DNA from: Peribacillus simplex
Lineage (GTDB): Bacteria; Bacillota; Bacilli; Bacillales; DSM-1321
NCBI RefSeq assembly: GCF_900156045.1
Contig: NZ_FTMX01000014.1
Coordinates: forward strand, 1 to 63,203
Length of the DNA stretch: 63,203 nucleotides
Reading direction: 5' to 3'
Shown: piece after piece, positions 17,991-27,861 of the stretch
How the letters are laid out: each line of letters starts with the position of its first letter
Position numbering within the stretch: the stretch's first letter is position 1
Notes under the pieces: generated by a model
Told to the model about the DNA's origin: nothing
Seen by the model: only the letters and a program-made list of their open reading frames with translations
The model's database searches: none
Position numbers and translations under genes: made by a program

Positions 17991-18674
17991 ATGTACGATT
18001 TTCGCGAGTGGAAACATGTTTTCAAACTCGATCCAAATAAAGAAATAAGTGATGAAGCCCTTGAAAAAGTTTGTGAATCCGGTACCGATGCGATAATGGT
18101 CGGGGGAACGGATGGAATCACGCTTGAGAATGTGCTTCATTTAATGGCACGTGTCAGACGATATACCGTCCCATGTGTGATGGAAATTTCTTCTGTAGAA
18201 ACGGTGACGCCAGGTTTTGATTTATATTTCATTCCGAGTGTCCTGAATAGCACCAACCCTGATTGGATGATGAAGCTGCATCAGCAAGCAGTCAAGGAAT
18301 ACGGATACCTTTTGAATTGGGATGAAATTTTCGTTGAAGGGTACTGTATCCTGAATCCTGAGTGCAAGGCGGCCCAATTGACGAAAGCCAATACCGAATT
18401 GGATATGGATGATGTGGGTGCATACGCGATGATGGCGGAAAAAATGTTCAACCTGCCGATTTTTTATTTGGAATACAGCGGTGATTACGGCGATGTCCAG
18501 ATGGTGGAAGCGGCCAAAGAGAGTTTGGAGGATACCATACTATTCTATGGCGGTGGGATAAAATCGGTTGAACAAGCCAAAGAGATGTCTAAGATTGCGG
18601 ATGTCATCGTTGTCGGCAATGTAATTTATGAAGATTTGAAAGTGGCACTTGCAACAGTTTCGGCAGTTAAATGA
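17991..18674 (+). CDS. pcrB: Heptaprenylglyceryl phosphate synthase
   Basis: TIM-barrel prenyltransferase that joins a long-chain isoprenyl diphosphate (heptaprenyl in Bacillus) to sn-glycerol-1-phosphate. The 227-residue protein starts MYDFREWKHVFKLDP and has IMVGGTDGIT (phosphate site), the FIPSVLNS strand, the YLEYSGDYG segment and the C-terminal FYGGGIKS and VVGNVIYED phosphate-binding loops. A GGAGG site precedes the ATG. A TATAAT lies at 17953-17958 with a poor -35. It is followed directly by pcrA, as in B. subtilis. Confidence 0.95.
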   Translation: MYDFREWKHVFKLDPNKEISDEALEKVCESGTDAIMVGGTDGITLENVLHLMARVRRYTVPCVMEISSVETVTPGFDLYFIPSVLNSTNPDWMMKLHQQAVKEYGYLLNWDEIFVEGYCILNPECKAAQLTKANTELDMDDVGAYAMMAEKMFNLPIFYLEYSGDYGDVQMVEAAKESLEDTILFYGGGIKSVEQAKEMSKIADVIVVGNVIYEDLKVALATVSAVK

Positions 18675-18705
18675 AAACATGTAATAAATATAGTATACTA
18701 AAACA

Positions 18706-18719
18706 GAAACGAATGTTCG
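18706..18719 (+). promoter_or_regulatory. Candidate LexA box before pcrA
   Basis: GAAACGAATGTTCG fits the Bacillus SOS box CGAAC-N4-GTTCG with a perfect right half and a 3-of-5 left half. It lies ~17 bases before the pcrA start and just after a TATACT (18694-18699). One half-site is degenerate, so binding is uncertain. Confidence 0.4.
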
Positions 18720-18735
18720 TATAGGTGGTGTGATA

Positions 18736-20982
18736 ATGCAATATTTAGCGGAAAAATTACTAATAGGTTTGAATGAACAGCAACAAAAAGCAGTGAAATC
18801 AACTGATGGCCCACTTTTAATCATGGCTGGGGCAGGAAGTGGAAAGACGCGTGTGCTGACTCACCGAATAGCTTACTTGATGGTCGAGAAGGAAATAGCG
18901 CCTTGGAACATCCTTGCAATCACGTTCACCAACAAGGCAGCACGTGAGATGAAGGAGAGGATCCGTGCCATACTAGGCGGTGCTTCCGAAGATATCTGGA
19001 TTTCGACTTTCCACTCGATGTGTGTCCGCATTTTACGAAGAGATATCGACCGTATCGGATTTAATAGGAACTTCTCGATATTGGATACGACGGATCAGCA
19101 ATCGGTCATAAAACAAATCATGAAAGATCGTAATATGGATACAAAGAAATATGATTACCGTGCCATTTTGGGTAGCATCAGTTCAGCGAAAAATGAATTG
19201 GTCGGGCCGGAAGAGTACCTGAAGACGGCGTCTGATTACTTCACTAAAGTAACTGCCGATGTATATACGGAATATCAAAAACGGCTGCGTAAAAATTCAG
19301 CGCTCGATTTCGATGATTTGATCATGATGACGATTCAATTGTTCCAGCTCGTACCTGAGGTGCTTGAATATTATCAGCGTAAATTTCAATACATTCATGT
19401 TGATGAGTACCAAGATACGAACAGGGCTCAATACATGCTTGTTAAACAATTGGCTTCACGCTTCCGTAATCTCTGTGTTGTCGGGGATTCCGATCAATCG
19501 ATCTATCGCTGGCGCGGTGCGGATATTGCGAATATCCTTTCATTTGAAAAAGATTATTCGAATGCCAACATGATTTTCCTTGAACAGAATTACCGCTCGA
19601 CGAAAAAGATTCTTGAAGCGGCGAATAAGGTCATCGATAACAATCAAAACCGGAAACCGAAAAATCTTTGGACCGAGAATGCAGATGGCAATAAGATATT
19701 CTATTACCGTGCGGACAATGAACAAGGGGAAGCGCAATTTGTAGCCGGAAAGATAAATGAGTTGGTTCAGGCCGGCAGCAGGAAATATTCAGATATAGCA
19801 ATACTTTACAGGACAAATGCACAATCACGTGTCATGGAGGAAGTTTTGCTTAAATCCAATATAAATTATGCAATAGTCGGGGGCACCAAGTTCTATGACC
19901 GTAAAGAGATCAAGGATTTACTTGCCTATCTTCGCCTTATTGCGAATCCTGATGATGACATCAGTCTTCGCCGTGTAATCAATGTACCAAAACGCGGAAT
20001 TGGTGCGACTTCAATGGACAAAGTGGCAGATTATGCAGATCAATATGATGTTTCCATCTATAAAGCACTCGAATCCGTTGAAATGGTAGGGATAAGCGGG
20101 AAGGCTACCAAAGCGGCAAGGGAATTCCATACGCTGATCACTAACTATACAAATCAGCAGGAGTACTTATCCGTGACGGAACTTGTGGAGGAAGTCATTC
20201 AGAAAACCGGTTACCGTGAGATGCTGCAGGCGGAAAAAACGATTGAATCACAAAGCCGGCTTGAAAATATAGATGAGTTTTTATCTGTTACGAAAGCATT
20301 TGAAGATAACAGCGAGGACAAATCATTGGTGGGCTTTTTGACTGACCTGGCGTTGGTTGCCGATATAGACCAACTTGATGAGAATTCCGAAGAAGCTACA
20401 AATACGGTAACGTTGATGACACTGCATTCAGCGAAGGGACTTGAATATCCGGTGGTCTTTCTATTGGGCCTTGAAGAAGGGGTTTTCCCTCACAGCCGCT
20501 CGCTTATGGATGAAGAGGAGATGGAAGAAGAACGCCGTCTGGCTTATGTGGGAATTACAAGGGCTGAAAATGAGCTATTCATAAGCAATGCTCAAATGCG
20601 GACATTGTATGGACGGACGAGCATGAATCCTGTATCACGTTTCATTAATGAAATACCAGAGGAACTACTTGAAGATTTAAAACCGAAACCGGCTCCTAGA
20701 GCAAGGCAAACACCTTTCAGTTCTTCAAGAACCGGATCTCCTTCAACAGCTTCAGCAAGAAAAGTGCCTGCCTTTGGAAGAGCTGTTTCTGCACCATCCG
20801 CAACGGGCGGTGAAGAAATCGGCTGGGCTGTCGGCGACCGTGCATCCCATAAAAAATGGGGTATAGGAACCGTGGTGAGCGTAAAAGGGGAAGGCGAAGG
20901 GAAGGAACTGGATATTGCCTTCCCAAGTCCAATTGGCATCAAACGCCTATTGGCGAAATTTGCACCAGTTGAAAAAGCATAA
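18736..20982 (+). CDS. pcrA: ATP-dependent DNA helicase PcrA
   Basis: Superfamily 1A 3'-5' helicase for repair and rolling-circle replication. The Walker A AGAGSGKT lies at residues ~31-38, with TFTNKAAREMKERI (motif Ia), DEYQDTN (motif II), GDSDQSIYRWRGAD (III), QNYRST (IV), TLHSAKGLEYPVVF (V) and EERRLAYVGITRA (VI). The variable C-terminal tail ends in a Tudor-like region (residues ~690-748). Length is 748. ATG 18736 is preferred to GTG 18730 because AGGTGGT lies 6 bases before the ATG. Confidence 0.97.
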   Translation: MQYLAEKLLIGLNEQQQKAVKSTDGPLLIMAGAGSGKTRVLTHRIAYLMVEKEIAPWNILAITFTNKAAREMKERIRAILGGASEDIWISTFHSMCVRILRRDIDRIGFNRNFSILDTTDQQSVIKQIMKDRNMDTKKYDYRAILGSISSAKNELVGPEEYLKTASDYFTKVTADVYTEYQKRLRKNSALDFDDLIMMTIQLFQLVPEVLEYYQRKFQYIHVDEYQDTNRAQYMLVKQLASRFRNLCVVGDSDQSIYRWRGADIANILSFEKDYSNANMIFLEQNYRSTKKILEAANKVIDNNQNRKPKNLWTENADGNKIFYYRADNEQGEAQFVAGKINELVQAGSRKYSDIAILYRTNAQSRVMEEVLLKSNINYAIVGGTKFYDRKEIKDLLAYLRLIANPDDDISLRRVINVPKRGIGATSMDKVADYADQYDVSIYKALESVEMVGISGKATKAAREFHTLITNYTNQQEYLSVTELVEEVIQKTGYREMLQAEKTIESQSRLENIDEFLSVTKAFEDNSEDKSLVGFLTDLALVADIDQLDENSEEATNTVTLMTLHSAKGLEYPVVFLLGLEEGVFPHSRSLMDEEEMEEERRLAYVGITRAENELFISNAQMRTLYGRTSMNPVSRFINEIPEELLEDLKPKPAPRARQTPFSSSRTGSPSTASARKVPAFGRAVSAPSATGGEEIGWAVGDRASHKKWGIGTVVSVKGEGEGKELDIAFPSPIGIKRLLAKFAPVEKA

Positions 20983-21030
20983 GCTATTAATATGCTTCTA
21001 CTGGTGAAGAATAGGGATATCTGACTTTAG

Positions 21031-21058
21031 ACACCGCTCTTCTAAAAGAAGTGCGGTG
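21031..21058 (+). other. Hairpin between pcrA and ligA
   Basis: CACCGC and GCGGTG flank an inner TCT/AGA pairing in the 100-base gap before ligA. There is no T-run, so it is probably not a terminator. Role unknown. Confidence 0.45.
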
Positions 21059-21085
21059 GAGTCTTCTTTAGAAAGGATTGAACGT

Positions 21086-23092
21086 ATGGACTTACAAGCT
21101 GCAGAGAAGAAAGTTTTAGAACTGCAAACTTTATTGAACCAATACAGCTATGAATATTATGTAATGGACCAGCCATCAGTACCTGATGCTGAATATGATC
21201 GGCTACTCCGTGAACTTATTGAGTATGAGGAGAAGTTTCCGGAACTGCAAACGGCGGACTCACCGACACAACGGGTCGGTGGCGCCATTTTGGATATGTT
21301 TGAAAAAGTGGAGCATACCACACCGATGCTAAGTTTAGGCAATGCCTTCAATGAAAGTGACTTACGGGATTTTGACAGAAAGGTCAGACAATCTGTAGGT
21401 GACGATTTTTCCTATGTATGTGAATTGAAAATTGATGGACTTGCCGTCACTCTTCAGTACGAGAATGGATATTTCGTAAGAGGGGCAACTCGTGGAGATG
21501 GAACGATCGGTGAAGATATTACCGCTAATTTGAAAACGATCAAGTCGATTCCATTGAAGTTGCGGGAGCCGGTTGCCATAGAAGTGCGCGGTGAGGCTTT
21601 CATGCCAAAAAAATCATTCGAATCATTGAACAAGGCTAAAGAAGAACGCGGTGAGGAACCATTTGCAAACCCACGAAATGCAGCTGCCGGTTCGTTAAGG
21701 CAGCTTGACCCAAAACTTGCTGCAAAACGGAACTTGGATGTTTTCCTTTATGCAATTGCCGATTTTGGGGAAACAGGGGTCCGTTCCCACAGTGAGGGTC
21801 TGGATTTATTGGATCGACTCGGGTTTAAGACGAATCGGGAAAGAAAAACGTGCTCGAATATAGAGGAAGTAATGGCTTATATAGTAGAATGGACGGAACA
21901 CCGTCCAAACTTAGCCTATGATATTGATGGAATTGTCGTTAAGGTGGATTCCCTTGAACAGCAGGATGAATTAGGTTTTACTGCAAAAAGTCCGCGATGG
22001 GCCATTGCTTATAAATTCCCGGCTGAAGAAGTCATTACAACCCTTAGGGATATCGAGCTGAATGTGGGCCGTACGGGTGTGTTGACTCCGACCGCCGTTT
22101 TGGATCCCGTTCGGGTAGCAGGTACGACAGTGCAGCGAGCTTCACTTCATAACGAAGACTTAATCCGTGAAAAGGACATCAGAATCGGAGATCAAGTGGT
22201 CGTGAAAAAAGCGGGTGATATCATTCCAGAGGTGGTCAATGTACTGGCAGAGCGCCGTACAGGGGAAGAAGTCGAGTTTAAGATGCCGACTGAGTGCCCG
22301 GAATGCAACAGTGAACTTGTCCGGCTGGAGGGGGAGGTTGCTTTACGCTGCATCAACCCCAAGTGTCCTGCACAAATAAGGGAAGGCTTGATTCACTTTG
22401 TTTCCCGTACAGCAATGAATATAGACAGTCTTGGTGAAAAAGTGATTAGCTTGTTGTTTAAAGAACAACTCATACAAGATGTGGCTGATATTTATAAGCT
22501 TACATACGATCAACTGATTGCTTTGGAAAGGATGGGGGATAAATCCGTCAATAAACTCCTTCAAGCAATCGAGGCTTCGAAAACAAATTCGTTGGAAAAA
22601 TTACTATTCGGGCTGGGCATTCGCCATGTTGGTTCAAAAGCGGCCAAGACACTGGCACGGGAGTTCGGGACGATGGAAGCCTTAAGCAAGGCGAGCCGTG
22701 AAGACCTAACGGCAATTAATGAAATAGGTGATAAGATGGCCGATTCCATCGTAGCCTATTTTGAATTGGAAGAAGTCCATGCGTTACTGAATGAATTGGA
22801 AGCAGCCGGTGTAAACCTTACTTTTAAAGGGCCAAGAGCTGTTGCTATTGAAGAAATCGATTCCTTTTTTGCCGGTAAAACAGTCGTTTTAACGGGTAAA
22901 TTGCATCAGTTAACGCGTAACGAAGCAAAAGAGAAATTAGAAACGCTAGGAGCTAACGTTGCTGGAAGTGTCAGCAAGAAAACCGATTTGGTCATAGCTG
23001 GCGAAGATGCCGGTTCCAAACTGGAAAAAGCGGAAAGCCTAGGCGTCATGGTATGGGATGAAGAGAGACTGATTGAGGAACTAAATAATTAA
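21086..23092 (+). CDS. ligA: NAD-dependent DNA ligase
   Basis: Seals nicks in replication and repair using NAD+. The adenylated lysine lies in CELKIDGLAV (Lys115). The order is adenylation domain, OB fold, four-cysteine zinc finger (CPEC ... CINPKC), helix-hairpin-helix repeats and a C-terminal BRCT domain with GKTVVLTGKL and DLVIAGEDAGSKL. At 668 residues from ATG 21086 (AAAGGA upstream) it has the length of B. subtilis LigA; an upstream in-frame start at 21056 is less likely. Confidence 0.97.
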   Translation: MDLQAAEKKVLELQTLLNQYSYEYYVMDQPSVPDAEYDRLLRELIEYEEKFPELQTADSPTQRVGGAILDMFEKVEHTTPMLSLGNAFNESDLRDFDRKVRQSVGDDFSYVCELKIDGLAVTLQYENGYFVRGATRGDGTIGEDITANLKTIKSIPLKLREPVAIEVRGEAFMPKKSFESLNKAKEERGEEPFANPRNAAAGSLRQLDPKLAAKRNLDVFLYAIADFGETGVRSHSEGLDLLDRLGFKTNRERKTCSNIEEVMAYIVEWTEHRPNLAYDIDGIVVKVDSLEQQDELGFTAKSPRWAIAYKFPAEEVITTLRDIELNVGRTGVLTPTAVLDPVRVAGTTVQRASLHNEDLIREKDIRIGDQVVVKKAGDIIPEVVNVLAERRTGEEVEFKMPTECPECNSELVRLEGEVALRCINPKCPAQIREGLIHFVSRTAMNIDSLGEKVISLLFKEQLIQDVADIYKLTYDQLIALERMGDKSVNKLLQAIEASKTNSLEKLLFGLGIRHVGSKAAKTLAREFGTMEALSKASREDLTAINEIGDKMADSIVAYFELEEVHALLNELEAAGVNLTFKGPRAVAIEEIDSFFAGKTVVLTGKLHQLTRNEAKEKLETLGANVAGSVSKKTDLVIAGEDAGSKLEKAESLGVMVWDEERLIEELNN

Positions 23093-23103
23093 GAGGTGTA
23101 GCT

Positions 23104-24273
23104 ATGAGGAAACACTCTATTTTGGGGATGATTCTTATACTGCTTCTTGCTGGATGTGCGCCTAGTTTTGAGGAAAAGCAAGAGGTAGTTCAAGACTCCA
23201 AAGACAAAAAAGAAACGGCAATTATTCCGAAGTATAAAATTTCGGAAGAATACTATCAAACAATCCTACCGTTTGAACCATCAAAAGCACGCGGTTTGGT
23301 CGTATCCAATCTAAATACGCGATATGACATTGAAGAATTCGAAAATGGATTGATGCGGTTGGCCCAAACCCAATTCGATCCGGAAGATTACCTGTTTCAA
23401 GAGGGGCAAACGCTGGATAGTTCCAAGATATCTTCCTGGCTGAACAGAAAATATACCGATAGTCAGTTGAAAGAAAAGAAGATAAAGGCCAAAGATAACG
23501 TTGGCTTGAATCCTGTTGATCCAGGTAAAGGAGACATTGATAAACGGAATGAAGAAAATCCGATCTATCTTGCTCATATTTTAGAACATAATTACTTGGT
23601 CAAAACAAAGGATAATTCGGTGAGCCTTGGCGGGGTTGTCATAGGTCTTGCGTTGAATTCAGTGCATTACTATCAAAAAGAGGCATTCGGTGCCACCTAT
23701 GAAAATAAAATCGATAGTAATAAGCTGAAGCAAGAAGGGGAGAAAATTGCTGCAGTAGTCTTAAAAAGGCTGCGTAATATGGACAAGCTGAAAAATGTTC
23801 CGATTACGATTGCCTTATTCGAGCAAAATGAAAAATCCTCAGTAGTCCCTGGGAATTTCATTTCCTATACAAATATCGATAAAAACTCTGACAATATTGG
23901 AAAATGGACGGACTTGAACGAAGAGTATTTCCTATTTCCTTCTGCTAGTGCTGAAAAAAAATACCGGGATGACGTCAATACCTTCACGAACTTTAAAGAA
24001 GATGTCGAAGAATACTTCCCTAACTTTAACGGAGTCATCGGCAGGGCATTCTATATGGATGATCAATTGCAAAGTCTGAACATCGATATCCCCATTCAAT
24101 TTTATGGGAACTCGGAAGCGATCGGCTTTACCCAATATGTTGCCGGGCTTGTAATGGAACGTTTCCCGAACTACATTGCCGTCCAGGTATCCATTACCTC
24201 TGTAAATGGACCTGAAGCGCTCATAGTCCGTGAAGCAAATCAAGACGAACCAACCGTGCATATATACGAATGA
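23104..24273 (+). CDS. yerH: CamS-family lipoprotein YerH
   Basis: A 389-residue lipoprotein with lipobox LLAGC at about residues 15-19. The body matches the CamS (sex pheromone cAM373 precursor) family, including VVISG-like strands and the VYFNxF-type region seen here as FPNFNGVIGRAFYMDDQ. It starts 11 bases after ligA with AGAGGTG, so it is probably cotranscribed with pcrB-pcrA-ligA. Its function in Bacillus is not established. Confidence 0.88.
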   Translation: MRKHSILGMILILLLAGCAPSFEEKQEVVQDSKDKKETAIIPKYKISEEYYQTILPFEPSKARGLVVSNLNTRYDIEEFENGLMRLAQTQFDPEDYLFQEGQTLDSSKISSWLNRKYTDSQLKEKKIKAKDNVGLNPVDPGKGDIDKRNEENPIYLAHILEHNYLVKTKDNSVSLGGVVIGLALNSVHYYQKEAFGATYENKIDSNKLKQEGEKIAAVVLKRLRNMDKLKNVPITIALFEQNEKSSVVPGNFISYTNIDKNSDNIGKWTDLNEEYFLFPSASAEKKYRDDVNTFTNFKEDVEEYFPNFNGVIGRAFYMDDQLQSLNIDIPIQFYGNSEAIGFTQYVAGLVMERFPNYIAVQVSITSVNGPEALIVREANQDEPTVHIYE

Positions 24274-24306
24274 AAAAAGATGAAGCTTAACGGCTTCATC
24301 TTTTTT
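24273..24306 (+). terminator. pcrB-pcrA-ligA-yerH terminator
   Basis: AAAAAAGATGAAGC pairs with GCTTCATCTTTTTT around a six-base loop. The T-run is embedded in the 3' arm. Confidence 0.92.
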
Positions 24307-24552
24307 GCGTCCCGCTTAAAATTCGGATCTGTTTTTTGTGAATTTCAAAATAACCTCTAACCAGGAATAAAAAGATATAATAGGAAGTAAACCCTTCCAT
24401 CTTAGGGAGCAAATGTACTATAAAGGGAACATTTGTCGAATTTTACAGGCCTAATTGTCATTTCCCCGGAAATTCCGGCAACTTTCCCATATTTCCCGGA
24501 AAATATCTCTTTTTCCTTATGAAATAATTGATTTTCGACATTGTATCTCTTG
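24307..24552. other. Intergenic region with CCGGAA palindromes
   Basis: No gene seen. B. subtilis has opuE (putP-like) between yerH and gatC; none is found here. CAAATGT and ACATTTG arms at ~24411-24437 form a hairpin without a T-run. A further stretch carries CCGGAAATTCCGG (~24475-24487) and a second TTTCCCGGAAAAT (~24496-24508), which look like related operator-type dyads. Confidence 0.4.
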
Positions 24553-24582
24553 TTGCTTTACTGTGCAATAGTTTGATATGAT
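24553..24582 (+). promoter_or_regulatory. gatCAB promoter
   Basis: TTGCTT (24553-24558), 18-base spacer, TATGAT (24577-24582), about 70 bases upstream of gatC. Confidence 0.6.
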
Positions 24583-24653
24583 TTAAACGATGATTATATG
24601 GAGAAAAGCGACGAAATTCAGTCGATTTGGATATTTTTTCGGAGGTGAAGAGA

Positions 24654-24944
24654 ATGTCACGTATTTCTATGGAACAAGTTAAACACGTTGCCCATTTGGC
24701 TCGTTTGGCCATTACGGAAGAAGAAGCACAACAGTTTCAGCATCAGCTTGACCAAATGATTTCATTCGCGGAGCAGTTGAATGAGCTTGATACGGATCAA
24801 GTAAACCCGACTTCTCACGTTTTGGATATGAAGAATGTTATGCGCGAAGATGTCGCAAAACCGGGATTGCCAGTAGAAGAAGTAGTTAAAAATGCACCGG
24901 ATAGCAAAGAAGGATATATCCGTGTACCATCTATAATTGAATAA
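24654..24944 (+). CDS. gatC: Asp-tRNA(Asn)/Glu-tRNA(Gln) amidotransferase subunit C
   Basis: Small subunit that stabilises the GatCAB complex, which amidates misacylated Glu-tRNA(Gln) and Asp-tRNA(Asn). The 96-residue protein starts MSRISMEQVKHVAHLARLAI and has the usual PTSHVLDMKNVMRED and GYIRVPSIIE segments. ATG 24654 sits just after GGAGGTGA. First gene of gatCAB, 12 bases before gatA. Confidence 0.95.
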   Translation: MSRISMEQVKHVAHLARLAITEEEAQQFQHQLDQMISFAEQLNELDTDQVNPTSHVLDMKNVMREDVAKPGLPVEEVVKNAPDSKEGYIRVPSIIE

Positions 24945-24956
24945 GGAGGGACAATG

Positions 24957-26417
24957 ATGTCGTTGTTCGAACAAAAAGTTTCTGAGCTTCATGAACGCTT
25001 ACATAAGAAAGAGATAAGTGTCACTGATCTTGTTAACGAATCGTATAAGCGGATCGGACAGGTAGAGGACAAGGTGAAGGCATTTTTGACACTTGATGAA
25101 GAAAACGCCCGCAGTCAAGCAAAACGATTGGATGATCAATTGGTAAAAGGCGAGAACGAAGGCGCTTTATTTGGTATGCCAATCGGAGTGAAGGATAATA
25201 TTGTCACTAAAAATTTGCGTACGACTTGTGCGAGCAAAATTTTGGAGAACTTTGATCCAATCTATGATGCAACCGTCGTTCAAAAACTACAAAAGGCAGA
25301 AACGGTTACGATCGGAAAATTGAATATGGATGAGTTTGCGATGGGTTCCTCTAATGAGAACTCCGCATTTCAAGCTACACGCAATCCATGGAACACGGAA
25401 TATGTGCCAGGAGGTTCTTCGGGTGGATCAGCTGCATCTGTCGCTTCCGGTGAAGTCCTATTCTCTTTAGGTTCCGATACGGGTGGTTCGATCCGCCAAC
25501 CAGCTGCATATTGTGGAGTTGTCGGCTTAAAACCTACATATGGACGGGTTTCCCGATTCGGACTTGTAGCTTTTGCGTCTTCATTGGACCAAATTGGACC
25601 GGTCACAAGAACGGTTGAAGATAACGCTTATTTGCTTGAAGCGATTTCAGGTGTAGATCCAATGGATTCGACCTCTGCTAATGTTGATGTGCCGAATTTT
25701 GTGAATTCATTAACAGGCGATGTTAGAGGATTGAAAATAGCCGTGCCTAAAGAATATCTTGGTGAAGGCGTTGGCGAAGAAGCACGTAATTCCGTACTTG
25801 AAGCGTTAAAAGTATTAGAGGGGCTTGGAGCTGAGTGGGAAGAGGTATCCTTGCCGCATTCCAAATATGCCTTAGCTGCCTATTATTTGCTTTCTTCATC
25901 TGAAGCTTCGGCTAACCTTTCACGTTTTGACGGAGTGCGTTACGGGCATCGTACCGATAATGCAGAAACTCTTATAGAAATGTATAAGCAAACCCGTGCA
26001 GAAGGATTCGGTGACGAAGTGAAGCGCCGTATCATGCTTGGAACGTTCTCCTTAAGTTCCGGTTATTATGATGCTTATTATAAAAAGGCTCAAAAAGTAC
26101 GTACGTTAATCAAAAAGGACTTTGAAGATGTCTTTGAAAAATACGATGTCATCGTTGGGCCGACTACACCTACGCCTGCATTTAAAATTGGTGAGAAAGT
26201 CGACGATCCATTAACGATGTATGCAAATGATATCTTGACGATTCCAGTCAATCTTGCTGGTGTACCGGGTATATCCGTGCCGTGTGGATTCGCAGCGAAT
26301 GGGCTTCCGCTTGGACTGCAAATGATTGGAAAGCATTTTGATGAAAGCACGATTTACCGCGCGGCTCACGCATTTGAGCAAGCAACAGATTTTCATAAAC
26401 AATTTCCTAAGCTGTAA
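24957..26417 (+). CDS. gatA: Asp-tRNA(Asn)/Glu-tRNA(Gln) amidotransferase subunit A
   Basis: Amidase that liberates ammonia from glutamine for the GatCAB reaction. The Ser-cisSer-Lys triad elements are visible: Lys in GVKDNIV, the Ser-rich PGGSSGGSAA and GSDTGGSIRQPA. Length 486 residues. ATG 24957 is preferred to the adjacent ATG 24954 because it leaves six bases after GGAGGG. Confidence 0.96.
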   Translation: MSLFEQKVSELHERLHKKEISVTDLVNESYKRIGQVEDKVKAFLTLDEENARSQAKRLDDQLVKGENEGALFGMPIGVKDNIVTKNLRTTCASKILENFDPIYDATVVQKLQKAETVTIGKLNMDEFAMGSSNENSAFQATRNPWNTEYVPGGSSGGSAASVASGEVLFSLGSDTGGSIRQPAAYCGVVGLKPTYGRVSRFGLVAFASSLDQIGPVTRTVEDNAYLLEAISGVDPMDSTSANVDVPNFVNSLTGDVRGLKIAVPKEYLGEGVGEEARNSVLEALKVLEGLGAEWEEVSLPHSKYALAAYYLLSSSEASANLSRFDGVRYGHRTDNAETLIEMYKQTRAEGFGDEVKRRIMLGTFSLSSGYYDAYYKKAQKVRTLIKKDFEDVFEKYDVIVGPTTPTPAFKIGEKVDDPLTMYANDILTIPVNLAGVPGISVPCGFAANGLPLGLQMIGKHFDESTIYRAAHAFEQATDFHKQFPKL

Positions 26418-26429
26418 GGGGTGAAAAAA

Positions 26430-27857
26430 ATGGACTTTGAAACGGTGATTGGTCTAGAAGTACACGTAGAATTAAAAACGGATTCTAAAATTTTCTCGGC
26501 GAGCCCAAACCATTTTGGTGCCGCTCCAAATAGTAACACGACTGTAATCGACCTAGGCTACCCAGGTGTATTGCCTGTCGTCAATAAAAAGGCTGTTGAT
26601 TTTGCAATGAAGGCTGCAATTGCCCTGAATTGCGAAGTGGCGGAAATTACGAAATTCGACCGGAAAAACTATTTTTACCCGGACAATCCTAAAGCATACC
26701 AAATTTCACAGTTCGATCAGCCGATCGGTGAGCATGGCTGGATTGAGATCGAAGTGGGCGGCAAGAAAAAGAAAATTGGCATTACCCGCATTCATATGGA
26801 AGAGGATGCTGGAAAGCTGACACATAAAGGGAACTATTCACTTTGTGATTATAACCGCCAAGGTACGCCACTTGTTGAAATCGTATCTGAACCGGATATC
26901 ACTTCCCCGGAAGAAGCTTATGCTTATCTGGAAAAGTTGAAATCGATCATTCAATACACAGGCGTTTCCGATTGTAAAATGGAAGAAGGCTCACTTCGCT
27001 GTGACGCTAACATTTCCTTGAAACCTGTCGGGCAAAAGGAATTCGGTACGAAAACCGAATTGAAAAACTTGAACTCATTCAACTTTGTCCGCAAAGGATT
27101 GGAACATGAAGAAATCCGACAAGCGGAAATCTTGAATGAAGGCGGCATAATCGAACAGGAAACTCGCCGGTTCGATGAAGCTACAGGCAGAACGGTACTA
27201 ATGCGAATTAAGGAAGGCTCCGATGATTACCGTTACTTCCCGGAACCGGACTTATTGACAATCCATATCGATGAAGAATGGAAAGCACGTATTGCTGCCG
27301 AGATTCCGGAACTTCCGGATGCCCGGAAAAAACGTTATGTCGAAGAATTCGGCTTACCTGAATATGATGCAGCCGTTTTGACGGTAACGAAAGAAAGTGC
27401 TGATTTCTTTGAAGCGACAGTTGCTTCAGGCGCGGATGCGAAACTAGCATCAAACTGGATCATGGGTGAGGTTTCCGCTTTCTTGAATGCAGAAGGAAAA
27501 GAGCTGCATGATGTCAAATTGACTGCCGAATCGTTGGCTGGAATGATCAAGCTGATTGAAGATGGCACGATTTCTTCTAAAATCGCTAAAAAAGTTTTCA
27601 AAGAATTGATTGAAAATGGCGGAGATGCTGAAACGATCGTCAAGGAGAAGGGACTAGTCCAAATTTCCGATGAAGGCGCATTGCGTACAGCCGTTGAAGA
27701 AGCATTGAATAATAACCCGCAATCAATTGAAGATTTTAAGGCCGGTAAACAAAAAGCAATCGGCTTCCTTGTCGGGCAGATCATGAAAGCGACAAAAGGA
27801 CAAGCCAATCCACAACTTGTAAATAAAATTTTGGTGGAAGAAATCAATAAACGTTAA
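26430..27857 (+). CDS. gatB: Asp-tRNA(Asn)/Glu-tRNA(Gln) amidotransferase subunit B
   Basis: Kinase and tRNA-binding subunit of GatCAB; it phosphorylates the misacylated residue before amidation. The 475-residue protein has TVIGLEVHVELKT, FDRKNYFYPDNPKAYQISQ, HMEEDAGKLTH and the C-terminal YqeY-like tail region (AIGFLVGQIMKATKGQANP). The ATG at 26430 follows AAGGGG by ~8 bases; the in-frame GTG at 26421 overlaps that site. Confidence 0.96.
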   Translation: MDFETVIGLEVHVELKTDSKIFSASPNHFGAAPNSNTTVIDLGYPGVLPVVNKKAVDFAMKAAIALNCEVAEITKFDRKNYFYPDNPKAYQISQFDQPIGEHGWIEIEVGGKKKKIGITRIHMEEDAGKLTHKGNYSLCDYNRQGTPLVEIVSEPDITSPEEAYAYLEKLKSIIQYTGVSDCKMEEGSLRCDANISLKPVGQKEFGTKTELKNLNSFNFVRKGLEHEEIRQAEILNEGGIIEQETRRFDEATGRTVLMRIKEGSDDYRYFPEPDLLTIHIDEEWKARIAAEIPELPDARKKRYVEEFGLPEYDAAVLTVTKESADFFEATVASGADAKLASNWIMGEVSAFLNAEGKELHDVKLTAESLAGMIKLIEDGTISSKIAKKVFKELIENGGDAETIVKEKGLVQISDEGALRTAVEEALNNNPQSIEDFKAGKQKAIGFLVGQIMKATKGQANPQLVNKILVEEINKR

Positions 27858-27861
27858 TATT

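Noticed and set aside
27335..27847. 170-residue minus-strand frame inside gatB
   Set aside because: Antisense shadow, Ser-rich composition typical of reverse-frame reading.
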